NCBI RefSeq assembly: GCF_010015445.1
Contig: NC_053127.1
Span: 30,628,215-30,692,214 of the forward strand
DNA from: Perca fluviatilis
Taxonomy: Eukaryota; Chordata; Actinopteri; Perciformes; Percidae
Length of the DNA: 64,000 nt
Direction of reading: 5' to 3'
Part shown: piece after piece, positions 24,401 through 34,745 of the stretch
Layout: the number at the start of each line of letters is the position of its first letter
Position numbering within the stretch: the stretch's first letter is position 1
Translations under genes and position numbers: made by a program
The notes under the pieces: model-generated
Told to the model about the DNA's origin: nothing
The model's database searches: none
Seen by the model: the letters and a program-made list of their open reading frames with translations, nothing else

Positions 24401-24639
24401 ATATTAATTTAATCACGTTTGTGATGAGATGGATGACTGTTGTGATCACATGTGAAGATATTATTTGACAGTTAAAAAAACAGTGGCTACAGTGTGTGTG
24501 GGCTGACCAGCAGCACTACAGAACAAGGTCGTACTGTACATACTCAGTTAAGTTGCAATAAGTATAATGTGCACACCTTTGCCCATGCAGTGAAACGCCA
24601 GAGGAGAGGAAAACAAACTAAAACGGACCGGTGCTCTTG

Positions 24640-25152
24640 TTCATCTCCGCCAGTGCTGATTTTGCATACCTTTACCTGGGATATTCCTTTCCAAAGTATG
24701 TTCACTGTGCAACAAACTAGACAAACTCCAACTACTGGTGGGGAAAAATAGAGACTTTTACAGACATTTTACATTTTGTGCTTCAGGGAGACATGGCTTG
24801 GTGGATCTGAGTCCGGTAGCGATCAGGTATCAGAGTGGATCGTGACACCGAGCTCTCCAGCAAAACGAAGGGTGGAGGAATTTGTTTTTGTACTAACATT
24901 GGTTGGTGCAAGGATGTAACAGTGATTCAACAGCACTGTTCTCCTGATCTGGAAACTTTCTTTTTAAACTGCAAACCCTTCTACTCCCCTGATGACTTTG
25001 ATTTATTTATACTGGCTGGGGTTCACAGCACCGCAGGCCAAAGTGCATAATGCACAGCGCACGCTCGCCTAACAGATACTGTGTTTGGATAAGACTAACC
25101 GAACTCCTTAGCTATTGTCCTCAGTGACTTTAACAAAAGGTAATTTTAGCCA
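24640..25152 (+). mobile_element. LINE relic: endonuclease domain, left half
   Basis: The frame 24835-25050 reads KGGGICFCTNIGWCKDVTV, then HCSPDLETFFLNCKPFY, then FILAGVHS. It corresponds to the middle of an APE-type LINE endonuclease; the expected tyrosine of VY is histidine here. After a stop the sequence continues SLAIVLSDFNK, the GDFN motif, up to the piggyBac-type insertion at 25,153. The remaining part resumes at 26,062. The relic is broken and lacks the reverse transcriptase. Confidence 0.75.
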
Positions 25153-26061
25153 TTAAAGTGATGGTTCGGAGTAATTTCACCCTAGGGTCCTTTGCACCAT
25201 GACCTCGAGCCAAACACTCCCCCAGAAGCTTTTTTCACCTGGGTCGAACATTGGGAGAGTTAGCGTAGAGTAGCGTTATCAGCTGAATAGCTTAGCGCAG
25301 GGGCTAATGGATCCGAAGTGTCTCTTAACATTACCCCACTAATAATGCCCGAAATGATACCAAACGTCTACAGTAGTACAAATAGGTTATGCACTCATAA
25401 AACGATGGATTGTAAAGTTTGTAAGTACACCAGAAGTTTATGTAAATAACACTTGCCTGCTGGCTTCTCGTCTCTGCTGCTGCTGCTGTTACTACCGGGC
25501 AGTAAGGCTTAGGGCCGTCTACAAATTACAACACCGAAAATATTTATTAATTTAATGATTAAACAAGGTAATGTCTCCAAACTTACCTCAATTATAACTT
25601 GTCTCCTGCTAGTTATTCTACAGCACTTACTTTAAAAAATAAGTTGAATTAAAAAATATTTTTGTTGCATCTCTTTTTGGTGTTGTAATTTGTAGACGGC
25701 CCTAAGCACTCGTCTTACAGCAGCAACAACAGCAGCAGCAGAGAGCAGAAGAGAGCAGGTAAGTGTTATTTACATAAACTTCTGGTGTACTTACAAACTT
25801 TACAATCCATCATTTTATGAGTGCATAACCTATTTGTACTACTGTAGACCTTTGGTATCATTTCGGGCATTATTAGTGGGGTAATGTTAAGAGACACTTC
25901 GGATCCATTAGCCCTGCGCTAAGCTATTCAGCTGATAACGCTACTCTACGCTAATTCTCCCAATGTTAGACCCAGGTGAAAAAAGCTTCTGGGGGAGTGT
26001 TTGGCTCGAGGTCATGGTGCAAAGGACCCTAGGGTAAAATTACTCTGAACCATCACTTTAA
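25153..26061. mobile_element. piggyBac-type MITE with ~390-bp inverted arms
   Basis: The element (25157-26057, 901 bp) is flanked by TTAA at 25153-25156 and 26058-26061, the target duplication specific to piggyBac. Its ends read AGTGATGGTTCGGAGTAATT and the inverted counterpart. Arms of about 390 bp pair with high identity; landmarks are CTAGGGTCCTTTGCACCATG, CGCTAAGCTATTCAGCTG and GGGCCGTCTACAAATTACAA. The spacer is about 140 bp. No transposase is encoded. The arms differ by scattered substitutions and a small indel around a CAG/CTG-rich run near 25,480 and 25,725. Confidence 0.93.
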
Positions 26062-26190
26062 CTCCTCAAATACAGACAGTTTATTAAATGCCCATCCAGA
26101 GAGAATAATATTTTGGATCACTGTTATGCTACAGTCAGTGGTGCATGGGACACTTAACTGGTGTTTAATGCTGTAGTCAACAGCAATCTC
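26062..26190 (+). mobile_element. LINE relic: endonuclease domain, right half
   Basis: Directly after the TTAA site the plus strand reads CPSRENNILDHCYATVSGAW, the LDxxY/H region of the same LINE endonuclease whose left half ends at 25,152. Removing the 25,153-26,057 insert makes the two halves adjacent. Confidence 0.7.
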
Positions 26191-26349
26191 ACATATGTAT
26201 CTATGTTTTCCAGGTGAGAAAGGGTGGTGTGTGGACGATGTGTGCTACAGGTTCTTCCACTGAACGGTTGGGTTTAGTATCATGTCGTGAGCCAGGCTGA
26301 AATTGGGTACAATTCACAGAACCTGTTTTCACCAACAGAAACACTGCAC

Positions 26350-26900
26350 AGCTAGTCTGGTCTACCAGACTCTCGTACATTTCATTTGAACAGAGAGTCT
26401 GGCCACTCTCCATTGACAAGTGTTAACTTCCTTGAAGGCGGGTACTCTGTTGAAGTTTAAAACTATTGGATCTGCCCAGAGCCACTCTGGATCTGCCATA
26501 ACCAAACCTAATGTTCACCACTAACAGAGCAAGCTGGAAAATCAAACTTTTCCTGAACCCCGTGGGGAGGAGGACCACAACATCATGGCCACCAACACAA
26601 CTCAGCAAAGCTTGTTCTTACTTTAACTTATTTGGCAGCATTGCCACAACGGCCCGAATGGCTTCACTCGCATCTTTCTCCGCTGCCATTACGGAACTCA
26701 CCGAAGGTTACCGAACCTCACCATCATCATTCTCAGCCACTCCCTCTGTTCGCTGATTAGACCGCCAAATATTTGGTTGGAGAAAACCCAAGAATATACC
26801 GAAAACCAAGACGGAGTACTGAAGGAAAATGAAAATTGAGTGAAAGTATGTAGGAGGGCGGAGCCAGGCTACAGCACAGCGGAGATGAGCCAAATGTGAT
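26350..26900 (-). pseudogene. Repeat-borne RecQ-like helicase N-terminal fragment
   Basis: On the minus strand from about 26,690 the sequence reads MAAEKDASEAIRAVVAMLP, then after one stop EQALLSCVGGHDVVVLLPTG, then FRKSLIFQLALLVV. This is the Walker A segment of a RecQ-type helicase, where GFGKS is expected and GFRKS is found, destroying the nucleotide loop. No DEAH box or later motif follows. Upstream (26,700-26,900) lies leader-like sequence, and downstream (26,350-26,430) a short AGTCTGG / CCAGACT repeat. Such RecQ-like pieces recur in fish repeats, so this is probably part of a mobile sequence and not a host gene. Confidence 0.5.
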
Positions 26901-29060
26901 CAAATGCAAGACCACTAAGCACCTGCACTTTCATGTCTGCGGTGCATTTTACCATGCAACTTTACAGCTACACCTTAGCTGAAATAGTAAGTTTGGAGAG
27001 CCAATTTAGGGATGTGGTAACACACCAGGGTTCCCTGGACCTCCCATGCCTCATTTGAGAGGCAACAAGAAAAAAGGCAAATAGATTAAAAAGGCGGTAC
27101 TCACAGTTGGAGATGATGCACCAAGGGTCTTCTCACTAAGCAGGCAGCTGTTCAAATGAGTGGCTAATTGTGGCATCTGTTAACCAATTGAAGAGGTGTC
27201 AGTGCAGTGTCATGGCTCTGTTAATTGGTACAAACACGTAGCAGATGCAGGCTCTGGGATTGAGCATTTGCCATTTAGTGAGCCAACCTCTATGAGCCGT
27301 GATTAGACAGCCAAGCTGACGGAGAGAGATCAAAGAGGGGGAGAGGAGAGAGGAGGGGACATTTGAAAAAGAGAAGGCTTAGAATAAGATAATTATAAAA
27401 GATGATGCATTTATCTTAATTATTATTATCCTCTCTACCACAATTGTTTCATCCAACCCAACTAAGGTTCACTGACAACCTGGTCTCACAGAATTCTGTG
27501 AAATGAACACGGCCCCTTAACTCAAAATATGTGGCAGTTTCATGGAATCGTCGAAAAATCCGTAATGGGCCCACGGAATGGATGCCTATGTAAGTCAATG
27601 ACAGGCATAATCCGTGGTCCACACACGGATTCCCTGTTCCAACATCTACGCTCCCGCAACCTGCGCTCCCCCAATTGATGTTGTTTTATAACTTGGAAAC
27701 ATATTGCTTTAAATATTCTGGGTTTACATTAAAAAAGTACTTAACTTTAAATGTTTTTTTTATCATGGATGAGTGATTTTGACTTGATATGGCATTGTTC
27801 TGTCGTTTGATCACTATGATAACTTCTGGTCACCCTGTTCCGTGACGGTACCACGTAATATTCAGTGTTCCCAACATATTGTTTCACCTTCACTGGACGA
27901 TGATTAATGCCCATTGCTGATTTTGACATTTTAAGTATTCAAGTCGTCTGTGTTTGCGATGCAGTGTAGCCTATTTAACCTGTCAACCTATCTCCCCTGA
28001 TCGGTTTGTAGCCTTTTACTTATTATGAAATTCTGTGACAGCGCCACGGGGTCTTCCGTGGTGGACACACGGATAACTGGATCACTAGAGGCAGGCTTGA
28101 TCAACCAAATTCCCCGCCACTCCATCCCTCACCCTACAGCCACCCCTTAGTTTAAATAATATTTGGACTAATTTACAATTTATTTTTTACTGTAAACTGG
28201 GAATTGACAGATAGACATATACAAACAACAAAAACAAAACACGATAAAGAAATGAATGTTAAATCAGAAGAGTCGGTTGCCGTCACGTCACACTTCCTTG
28301 CGCGCATCCCAGAATTCCGCGGGTTTTCCAGTCATTGCGAGGATCACCGTCTACAGATCGGTATGTATCTCAAGCCAGTGTTATTTATTTCTTTACATCA
28401 CCTTTCTTCTTTAGGCTATTCCCGCACTGTAATTGCAATAATGCAAACTTTGTCTCAGAAATTCATGTTAGCCGTAGGTACTCTGCTGTAGTCTAGCCAA
28501 TTTCTAGCTAATCTAGCAGGTTTGGGTTATGAAAACAACAGCCTACTTAAAGACAGCCAGCATTCTTTTAACATGTATCGAAATGCAGATGCAATGCAAA
28601 TTCATGTGTAGCCTGTTATGAGTTCCTTGATTAGGCTAGTCTAAACCATATTACGGATGGGGTGAAGAATAGCCGCCCTGGAATTTATACGTGTAGTATT
28701 CGGATAGTCAGGCACCTGCATTGATCTAGCTAGTCGGTCAGACCCTTTTTTCTTTACTGTTTATGGTCAGACCTCGGTTAGTTTATGCAGAAGGACCAAC
28801 CGCCTAAAACAAAATTTGTACAGATTGAGTTTCTAACAACAGCATAAGTTGCTTTCTCTTTTGGATGTTTGGAGTGAATCCGGTTTCTTAAAACTTTATC
28901 ATAACTGAACCAGGACAAAGTCGTGTTTGTGACGCTGGTAAATAGAGAAGGTGATAGATACAAGCACAGAACTTAAAGACAAGTTCAACTAAAGCATAAA
29001 GGACAGGTTTGTTGATATTGCAACTAGAGCTCATGCAGTGTTGGCACAGCTGCAATTATA
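26900..29060. other. Unassigned; possible promoter near 28,300
   Basis: No coding region is recognised. Parts near 27,480-27,640 and 28,020-28,090 share CACAGAATTCTGTGA / GAAATTCTGTGAC and CCGTGG-CACACGGAT strings, suggesting a decayed dispersed repeat. Confidence 0.35.
28270..28365 (+). promoter_or_regulatory. Possible CpG-containing promoter or 5' exon
   Basis: A short patch is richer in CpG than its surroundings, with CGTCACGTCAC (CRE-like) and CTTCCTTGCGCGC (ETS-like). It ends CAGATCG before GTATGT, a plausible splice donor. No downstream coding exon was found, so this is speculative. Confidence 0.25.
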
Positions 29061-29549
29061 TACTATTGTAATTTTTGTGATCCAATTTATTATATTATTA
29101 TCATATGTAATTCTAATATTGTGATTATTTTGTCTGCTCTGCAGATTAATTGCAACACACATTTCTTGTACCTTTTTTATTTCTGTCATTTTTATTATTT
29201 TCCTTTTTTACATTTCCTTATCCCATCAATAAAGTAAGTATCATTGGATAACAGTTATTTTCTACACTGTACAAACCAAATCTAAGTCTTATCTAGCCTA
29301 CGTTTTCTCAGCACATCAGTGCATGGAGTACTTTCCATAAAATCATCTCTCAATGCAAATCAAACTAGCTATTAGGCTAACTGACATAAAACCATGCCAA
29401 TCTCTAGGTATGGTGAAAGGTATGTGGTGATGTGGGGCTATTTTAATTCCAAAAGCCAAGGGAACTTTATCAGGATGCATAGTATCCTGGATCCATGAAA
29501 TAACTGGCCTTTAAAAATAAAAATATGCCTGCCTCTATGGGAATTTAAC

Positions 29550-29765
29550 ATAGGGGTGTACTGACTTTTGTTGCCAGCAGTTTAGACATTAATGGCTGTA
29601 TGTTGAGTTATTTTGAGGAGACTGCACATTTACACTGTTATACAAGCTGTACACTTAATAATTTATATTGTAGCAAAGTGTAATTTCTTCAGTGTTGTCC
29701 CATTAAAAGATACAATGAAATATTTACTAAAATGTGAGGGGTGTACTCACTTTTGTGAGATACTG
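29550..29765. mobile_element. Right end of a Tc1-like element
   Basis: It ends GTGTACTCACTTTTGTGAGATACTG followed by TA, a well-known fish Tc1 terminus. The preceding ~190 bp (CTGTATGTTGAGTTATTTTG, ACACTGTTATACAAGCTGTA) is the usual sub-terminal sequence. A related GGGTGTACTGACTTTTGTTG at about 29,553 may be a degenerate repeat. No transposase is present. Confidence 0.7.
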
Positions 29766-30942
29766 TAGCGGAGCTGTGGAGGCAACACTATTCTGCCTTA
29801 TTTAACTGTGTTAAAAGTGACTCCTACAAAGTGGCAAATATTGTCAACAGTAATCCAGAGATACTCACCTTCAGTGAAGTCTGCCAGGCCATAGCACAAT
29901 TATCGGATAAGAAAGTGAGTGGGCCAGACCACATTACAGCAGAGCACCTTAAGTTTGGTGGCAGTACTGCTTGCTATTTGCTTTTCTGGATTTATGACCC
30001 ATGGCATGCTACCTGAATCTATGTTGTCTGTTACTCTTGTGCCTGGCATCAAGGACAAAGCTGGCAAGGTTGGGAGTTTGGATAAATAGGCCAATAGCCC
30101 TAGCCAGTGTGATATCTAAAGTACTGGAAAGAATTCTGCTTGATCGTCTATGTCCTTATATTGGTACCACTGACAATCAATTTGGCTTTAAAGCTAAGCT
30201 TGGTACTGATTTGTGTATTTATGCCTTGAAGGAGGCAACACTGGGGTACATAAGGCAGAATTCATATATGCTAGTTGGGTTCATTGATGCTTCCAAGGCC
30301 TTTGATAGAGTCAATCATTATAAGCTATTTGAAAATCTGAGCCAAAGGGGTGCACCTGACAGTATTATAAGAAATCTGGCTTACTGGTATGCCAACCAGA
30401 ATTTGCAGGTTAAATGGGGTAATACCATCTCTGCCTCCTTTGGGGTAAGTAATGGGGTACTTCAGCGGTGGCTACTCTCACCAGCACTCTTCAACGTGTA
30501 CATGGATGAGTTATCCAACCAATTGACAAGATGAAAGACAGGCTGTATGATTGGTAACGCTTTGGTAAATCATCTCATGTATGCTGATGATTTGGCCGTT
30601 TTCTCTCCCAGCAGTGCTGGTTTTCAGCTGCTACTGAATATCTGCTCTGAATATGGGGTGAAATATGATGTGTTGTATAATGGTAAAAAGAGTGCTGTCT
30701 TGATATGTAGGACAAAAATGGACAAAGACATTTGTCCAGACTTGTATCTATCAGGAGAAGTGATGAATGTCTGTAATAAAATTAAATATCTGGGTCACTA
30801 CATTACAGATAGAAACACTGGTATAAGTGTCTTTTATAGAAATGTAGGATTGTTGTTTCTTCTGGCTTTTATTTCTTTGTATATGTTTCAATTTGTTTTT
30901 AAGGTATGTCATGTCTGTGTCTGGAATAAAACGTTGATGATA
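29766..30942 (+). mobile_element. LINE relic: reverse transcriptase (CR1/Jockey-like)
   Basis: Pieces in order: FSEVCQAIAQLSDKKVSGPD (pre-palm) in the frame from 29,831; then 30,001-30,534 with PIALASVISKVLERILLDRL, FIDASKAFDRVNH (first catalytic Asp) and a GVLQRWLLSPALFNVYM block; then 30,547-30,960 with HLMYADDLAVFSPSSAG (YADD intact) and KIKYLGHYITD. A frameshift near 30,000 and a stop at 30,531 split the polyprotein, and GVxQGxxLSP has become GVLQRWLLSP. It lacks the endonuclease and most of the C-terminus. The clade is likely CR1-like, not certain. Confidence 0.82.
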
Positions 30943-31428
30943 TTGCTAAAATGCCTTTGACCATTCTATTGCTAAAATGCCTCAATTTGCAGAGCCCCCA
31001 AATGGCCAAATATGGGTCCCCATTGAAATCAAAACCTGATTCACATACTACAGATCTTCATTGTCCCATTGAAGCCTAGCATGTCCATATCTTCCCCGTA
31101 ATTATGGGGAAAACCCAGATCCAGAGAAATCAAGGTTTTGACCATTCTATTGCTAAAGTGCCTTTGACCATTCTATTGTTAAAGTGCCTCACTTTGCAGT
31201 GCCCCCAAATGGCCAACTATGGCTCCCCGTTGAAATCGAAACCTGATTCACATACGAAAGATCTTCAGCGTCCCATTGATGCCCAGAAAACCCAGATCAA
31301 GAGAAATCAAGGTATAGACCATTCTATTGCTAAAGTGCCTTTGACCATTCTATTGCTAAAGTGCCTTTGACCATTCTATTGCTAAAGTGCCTCAATTTGC
31401 AGTGCCCCCAAATGTCCAAATATGGACG
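30943..31428 (+). repeat. Short tandem array (26-bp and ~190-bp units)
   Basis: The 26-bp motif TTTGACCATTCTATTGCTAA-AGTGCC recurs at least six times, several copies in direct tandem. Longer units add CAATTTGCAG-GCCCCCAAAT-GGCC, then GAAATC-AAACCTGATTCACATAC, then CCAGAT-AGAGAAATCAAGG. The array lies between a LINE relic and a piggyBac fragment. Confidence 0.85.
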
Positions 31429-31845
31429 TGGGTGGCCTGCGACGCCGTGTCCATCTACGCATGGAACATGCAGATGTACACGGGCAATTCGGCAAGCGGC
31501 AAGCCCGAGAGGAATCAGGGCACCTGCATGGTGCTGGACGTGATCGACGACCTGCGGGGTCCACGCAACGTGACGTGCAACAACTTTTTCACCTCCTACA
31601 AGCTGGCCCGGCGGCTGCTCATCGAGAGGCGCCTCACCGTGGTGGGCACGATGCGCAAAAACAAGCCCGAGCTGCCGCGCGCATTGCTCAACACCAAGGG
31701 CCGTGCGGTCTTCTCGTCCAGGTTCGCCTTCACGTCCACCGTCACTCTGGTGTCCTACGTGCCCAAGAGGAACAAGAACGTGGTGCTGCTGAGCACGCTG
31801 CACATGGGGAACGCGTGGGTCAGGGCCACCAGGGTGTGTCTGTGA
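31429..31845 (+). pseudogene. piggyBac transposase fragment (DDE_Tnp_1_7 domain)
   Basis: The frame ending at 31,845 reads WVACDAVSIYAWNMQMYTGN (first catalytic Asp region), then GTCMVLDVIDDLRGPRNVTC, NNFFTSYKLARRLL, VGTMRKNKPELPRALL and TKGRAVFSSRFAFTS, closing with KRNKNVVLLSTLHMG. This is the core of a piggyBac-like transposase. The second catalytic aspartate, expected in a TCDNFFTS-type motif, is asparagine (TCNN). The N-terminal domain and the third-Asp region are absent. The segment is strikingly GC-rich beside its AT-rich neighbours. An AATAAA signal follows at 31,885-31,890. Confidence 0.85.
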
Positions 31846-31884
31846 TGTGTATACTATCACCCTGACATGAAATTATTCTTGCTA

Positions 31885-31890
31885 AATAAA
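31885..31890 (+). terminator. AATAAA polyadenylation signal (piggyBac relic)
   Basis: It lies 40 bp after the stop of the piggyBac fragment, in the same orientation, followed by a GT/T-rich stretch. Confidence 0.5.
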
Positions 31891-31894
31891 GGGT

Positions 31895-32480
31895 TTCGTT
31901 TTTAGTTTTTCATACACTATTTTAACACAAACTGCAGAAGACAGGTGAAGGACTGAACCACAATGAGCAGGTTACACTGATTGATTAATGAGCTGATTGC
32001 TGATTGAACTCAACCTGTTGTTTAAACTGGACACCAACAGTCAGACTCACCGGAACTGTCTCTGTTAGTCTCTCCCGAGTTTCACCGCTCAGCAGCTCAG
32101 GATTTGGTCCCAATAATCTGGTAACTCACGGAGGGAGAAGTGGAAATGTTTGTCTGTTTTACAGCTGCTGGTCTCAGCTGCTGTCTGAGCTAAGGGGGCT
32201 GGGAGGGGCAGGGCTACAGAGGCCTATAGGGGCGGCGCTACGGAGAAGTAGGGCTACTGATACTGAGAGGGGGCGGGGCTACAGATACTGGAAGGGGGGG
32301 TGGATCTCAAGTTTAAGTAAAAAGGATTGTCAAAACATCTCCTAACCTCGTTTAAAAACTGTATGAAACTAACCGCATGTGTTTAAAACATACTTTAAAT
32401 AATGCTTTAAATTAGTTTTATGAATTACAAAAGAGTGACAAAAGTGCTTCACAGGGGCAGAAAACGGCAATCATAACATA
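31895..32480. other. Unassigned; short GC-rich repeats
   Basis: Between 32,195 and 32,300 the unit GGGGCGGGGCTACAGATACTG and variants recur about four times. No gene is recognised. Confidence 0.45.
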
Positions 32481-32487
32481 ACAACAG

Positions 32488-32664
32488 TCTATATCCATGA
32501 CGTTCCACTTCCAGGATTGCTCCGGTGCTGCTGGATGTCCCTCATTTGGGCCAGATATCCGTCACCTTCCTCTTCCTTTGTGTTGGCGTTGTAAACTCCG
32601 GTGGGTTTATGAAGACTATGGTTAACTGCTCCTCAGATCTCTGCAGGGTTAGGGTTCCAGCAGC
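32488..32664 (+). repeat. Dispersed repeat, copy 2
   Basis: It shares GTTCCACTTCCAGGATTGCT, AACTCCGGTGG and GCTCCTCAGATCTCTGCAGG with the copies at 4254 and 59210. It is truncated on the right next to the Harbinger-like element. Confidence 0.8.
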
Positions 32665-32950
32665 TGGAAATCAATGACTACGTTTACAAGCTGTCAATTT
32701 TCGGGTTATGGTCGGGTTAAGGTCACTATTCGGGTTTCTGAAACATTCGGAATAACCCGTTTACATGCGTGAGCAGAGAGAGTTACTCCTGTATACATGG
32801 CATTTGTAATCAATTGGCAATATCCTGATGTAAAAGGCGACACACGGTTAGTGTCTGGACGTACGGACAACCTTAAGACGCAATAACTTTTTGGTCATCT
32901 TCTTATAAATCTCACTATCTCGATACTTTCTGCCGTCAACAAAAGACATT

Positions 32951-34068
32951 GGGCCCTATTTTAACGATCTGAAACGCAAGTATGAAATGCCAAACGGAAG
33001 TAGCTTTGTGGGCGGATCTCGGGCGCTGTTGCTATTATACCGGCGGGATAAATGACTCTTGCGCCCGACGCAAATCTTAAATGGGTTGGTCTGAAGTAGC
33101 TAGGTGTGGTTTGGGCGTAACGTGAAAAGAACCAATCAGAGCGTCATCTCACATTCCCTTTAAGAGCAGGCGCGCTTGTTCCATGGCGGTATTTTATGGC
33201 TAGTAGCGGATTTGCCTGGCGCACGCCAGCGGGAGCTGTCCGGGATGCGGCAAAGTAATAAATGCCCGTCTTGGCCGGGTGGCGATGTTGCTGCTCCTCT
33301 CGGGCGTATCTCCTCAAGTCTGGAGAGGATTGCTGGAGCCATGCAGCGTGGGCTTCCAAATGCACCACCTGCACCTGTTGTGCCCCTTCCTCCTCCCCCC
33401 ACTCCATCTCCGTCCACCCGCTCCATCAGGAGCGCATCGCGCATTACTCCCGGACCAGATTCCGCCGGAGTGTCCAATCCCACCGTAGTTCAACATCACG
33501 TCTCCTTAAGACCTCTAATATTTCCTCATTTATGTCATCAACACATCCATGATTCACGGAAATGTTGTGTAAAACACAACAAGCCACAAAGAATGCTGCG
33601 ACTTTTTGAGGATTGTACTGTAAAGTGCCTCCTGACCTATCCAAACACCTGAAGCGCATTTTCAGTAATATTTTTCTTTGTAATTATGTATGGTTTTCAA
33701 AAATGGGAACTGCTGTAGATGAGAGAAGTGCGCGTTGTGCACACGCTACATTATGGCCAAGCATTCGTCCCTAAAATAGCATCTGAATAACGCGCTACAG
33801 ACTTTAGACTAGCGCCGCTGACTTTAGACCAGGTTTTTCCTGGTCAGTGGCGGAATTGTTTTCTGAAACTGCAAAATAAGACCACGTAACGTTTGCGCCA
33901 GAACACGCCTCCTCTTTTCGCTGAACCGCCCCCTGGAGCGCAAAATCATTCCCTAATTTACCAACGTGCGTCTGTGGAGGGAAAAGTCCGCTGTGCGTCG
34001 GGTGCAAAATAGGAACGATACATGCGTCGGTGTACAAAGGCAATTGCGCTGAGTGCAAGATAGGGCCC
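32951..34068. mobile_element. Inner Harbinger element, nested
   Basis: Ends read GGGCCCTATTTTAACGATC and the inverse of GGGCCCTATCTTGCACTCAG. The trinucleotide ATT flanks both sides (32948-32950 and 34069-34071), the 3-bp duplication size used by Harbinger. The minus strand carries the C-terminal relic of a HARBI1-like nuclease at 33,444-33,659. At 1.1 kb it is internally deleted. Confidence 0.82.
33444..33659 (-). pseudogene. HARBI1-like transposase, C-terminal fragment
   Basis: The 71-codon frame reads MRFRCLDRSGGTLQYNPQKV, AAFFVACCVLHNISVNHGC and DDINEEILEVLRRRDVELRW. The block R-C-L-D-x-S-G-G-x-L-Q-Y-x-P-x-K-V-x-x-x-x-x-A-C-x-V-L-H-N is the conserved C-terminus of DDE_Tnp_4 (Harbinger) nucleases. 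The catalytic DDE residues lie upstream and are absent, so the fragment is non-functional. It lies inside the inner Harbinger element. Confidence 0.85.
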
Positions 34069-34155
34069 ATTATATTCATGGTTTTCACCACACTAATAAA
34101 GAAATTGGTTTCCTCTTCGCTCCAAAAGTGTGGTGGCGTGCTGCGTCTCGCCATG
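34050..34155 (-). pseudogene. SANT/Myb-like DNA-binding gene of the outer element
   Basis: The frame starts MARRSTPPHFWSEEETNFFI and continues SVVKTMNIM, where a tryptophan-plus-acidic start helix is typical of Myb/SANT-like Harbinger accessory proteins. It reaches the inner element after about 29 residues. Beyond the insert, on the minus strand from 32,950 down to about 32,850, the same frame continues SFVDGRKYRDSEIYKKMTKK before a stop. Confidence 0.7.
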
Positions 34156-34649
34156 TTTACCTCTACTTCTTGTTTACTTCCGGTATACTGCGCACAGGTT
34201 TTCTGGCGCATACAAGAAGTTCCTCTACTCAAAAGACCAAGATTCCTTGCGAATAGAACATGCGCAGAACACAAATCAATGTTCCTTTTGATGGGGATAT
34301 GCCGATACGCGTTTACATGACAAAAATTTTGGGTTAGAAAAGGGGTAACCCAGGGATCATATTCGGGTTTTTAAAAACAGGAATATGAGCATATTCGTGT
34401 TTTTGACGGTGTTTACATGGCCGTGCGCGACCGGATTATTGCTAATATTCCGGTTTTGAACGGGTTATTGGCTGCTTGTAAACGTAGTCATTGTCTTAAA
34501 CCACTTAGCTATCTGACCTGATAAATTGGTCTGTTTCTGACATGTTTGTCTTCTTCTCACTGCAACATATAAGGTTCCAACACAAAACTTTCAGTCTCCC
34601 AATCACTCTCTAATCTCCCTGAGCTATCTGACTTAGTACAGTATATTTA

Positions 34650-34745
34650 AAAAGTCACAGTATAGTATGTTGAAAAAACGGGATAAAAGACATATTATAG
34701 TATGTCGTAAAAGTTAATAAAAAGTAATAGTATAGTACGTTGAAA
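34650..34745 (+). repeat. Short tandem repeat (TAGTATGTTGAAAA-like units)
   Basis: Three to four degenerate units of roughly 30 bp containing AGTATAGTATGTTGAAAA and AGTATAGTACGTTGAAAA. Confidence 0.6.

Larger units (their letters stand above)
32672..34493. mobile_element. Outer Harbinger-like element with SANT/Myb gene relic
   Basis: Perfect 20-bp inverted termini CAATGACTACGTTTACAAGC lie at 32672-32691 and 34474-34493. Further in, CGGGTTAT and CATGTAAAC blocks recur in both arms. A minus-strand frame starting at about 34,155 encodes a SANT/Myb-like segment and is interrupted by the inner element at 32,951-34,068. Without the insert this element is only about 700 bp. SANT/Myb genes accompany the transposase in Harbinger elements, which supports the call; the exact target duplication is ambiguous because the ends are near-palindromic. 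Confidence 0.75.

Noticed and set aside
30943..31428. Regularly spaced 26-bp repeats suggestive of a CRISPR array
   Set aside because: The units are mostly contiguous, with no unique spacers of constant length, and the genome is vertebrate.
31330..31865. Several long frames on both strands around the piggyBac fragment
   Set aside because: Only the frame ending at 31,845 matches a known domain; the others are Arg/Gly/Pro-rich shadows of GC-rich coding DNA.
33160..33483. Additional long minus-strand frames downstream of the HARBI1 fragment
   Set aside because: Pro/Gly/Arg-rich composition with no Harbinger motif; probably 3' non-coding DNA of the inner element.
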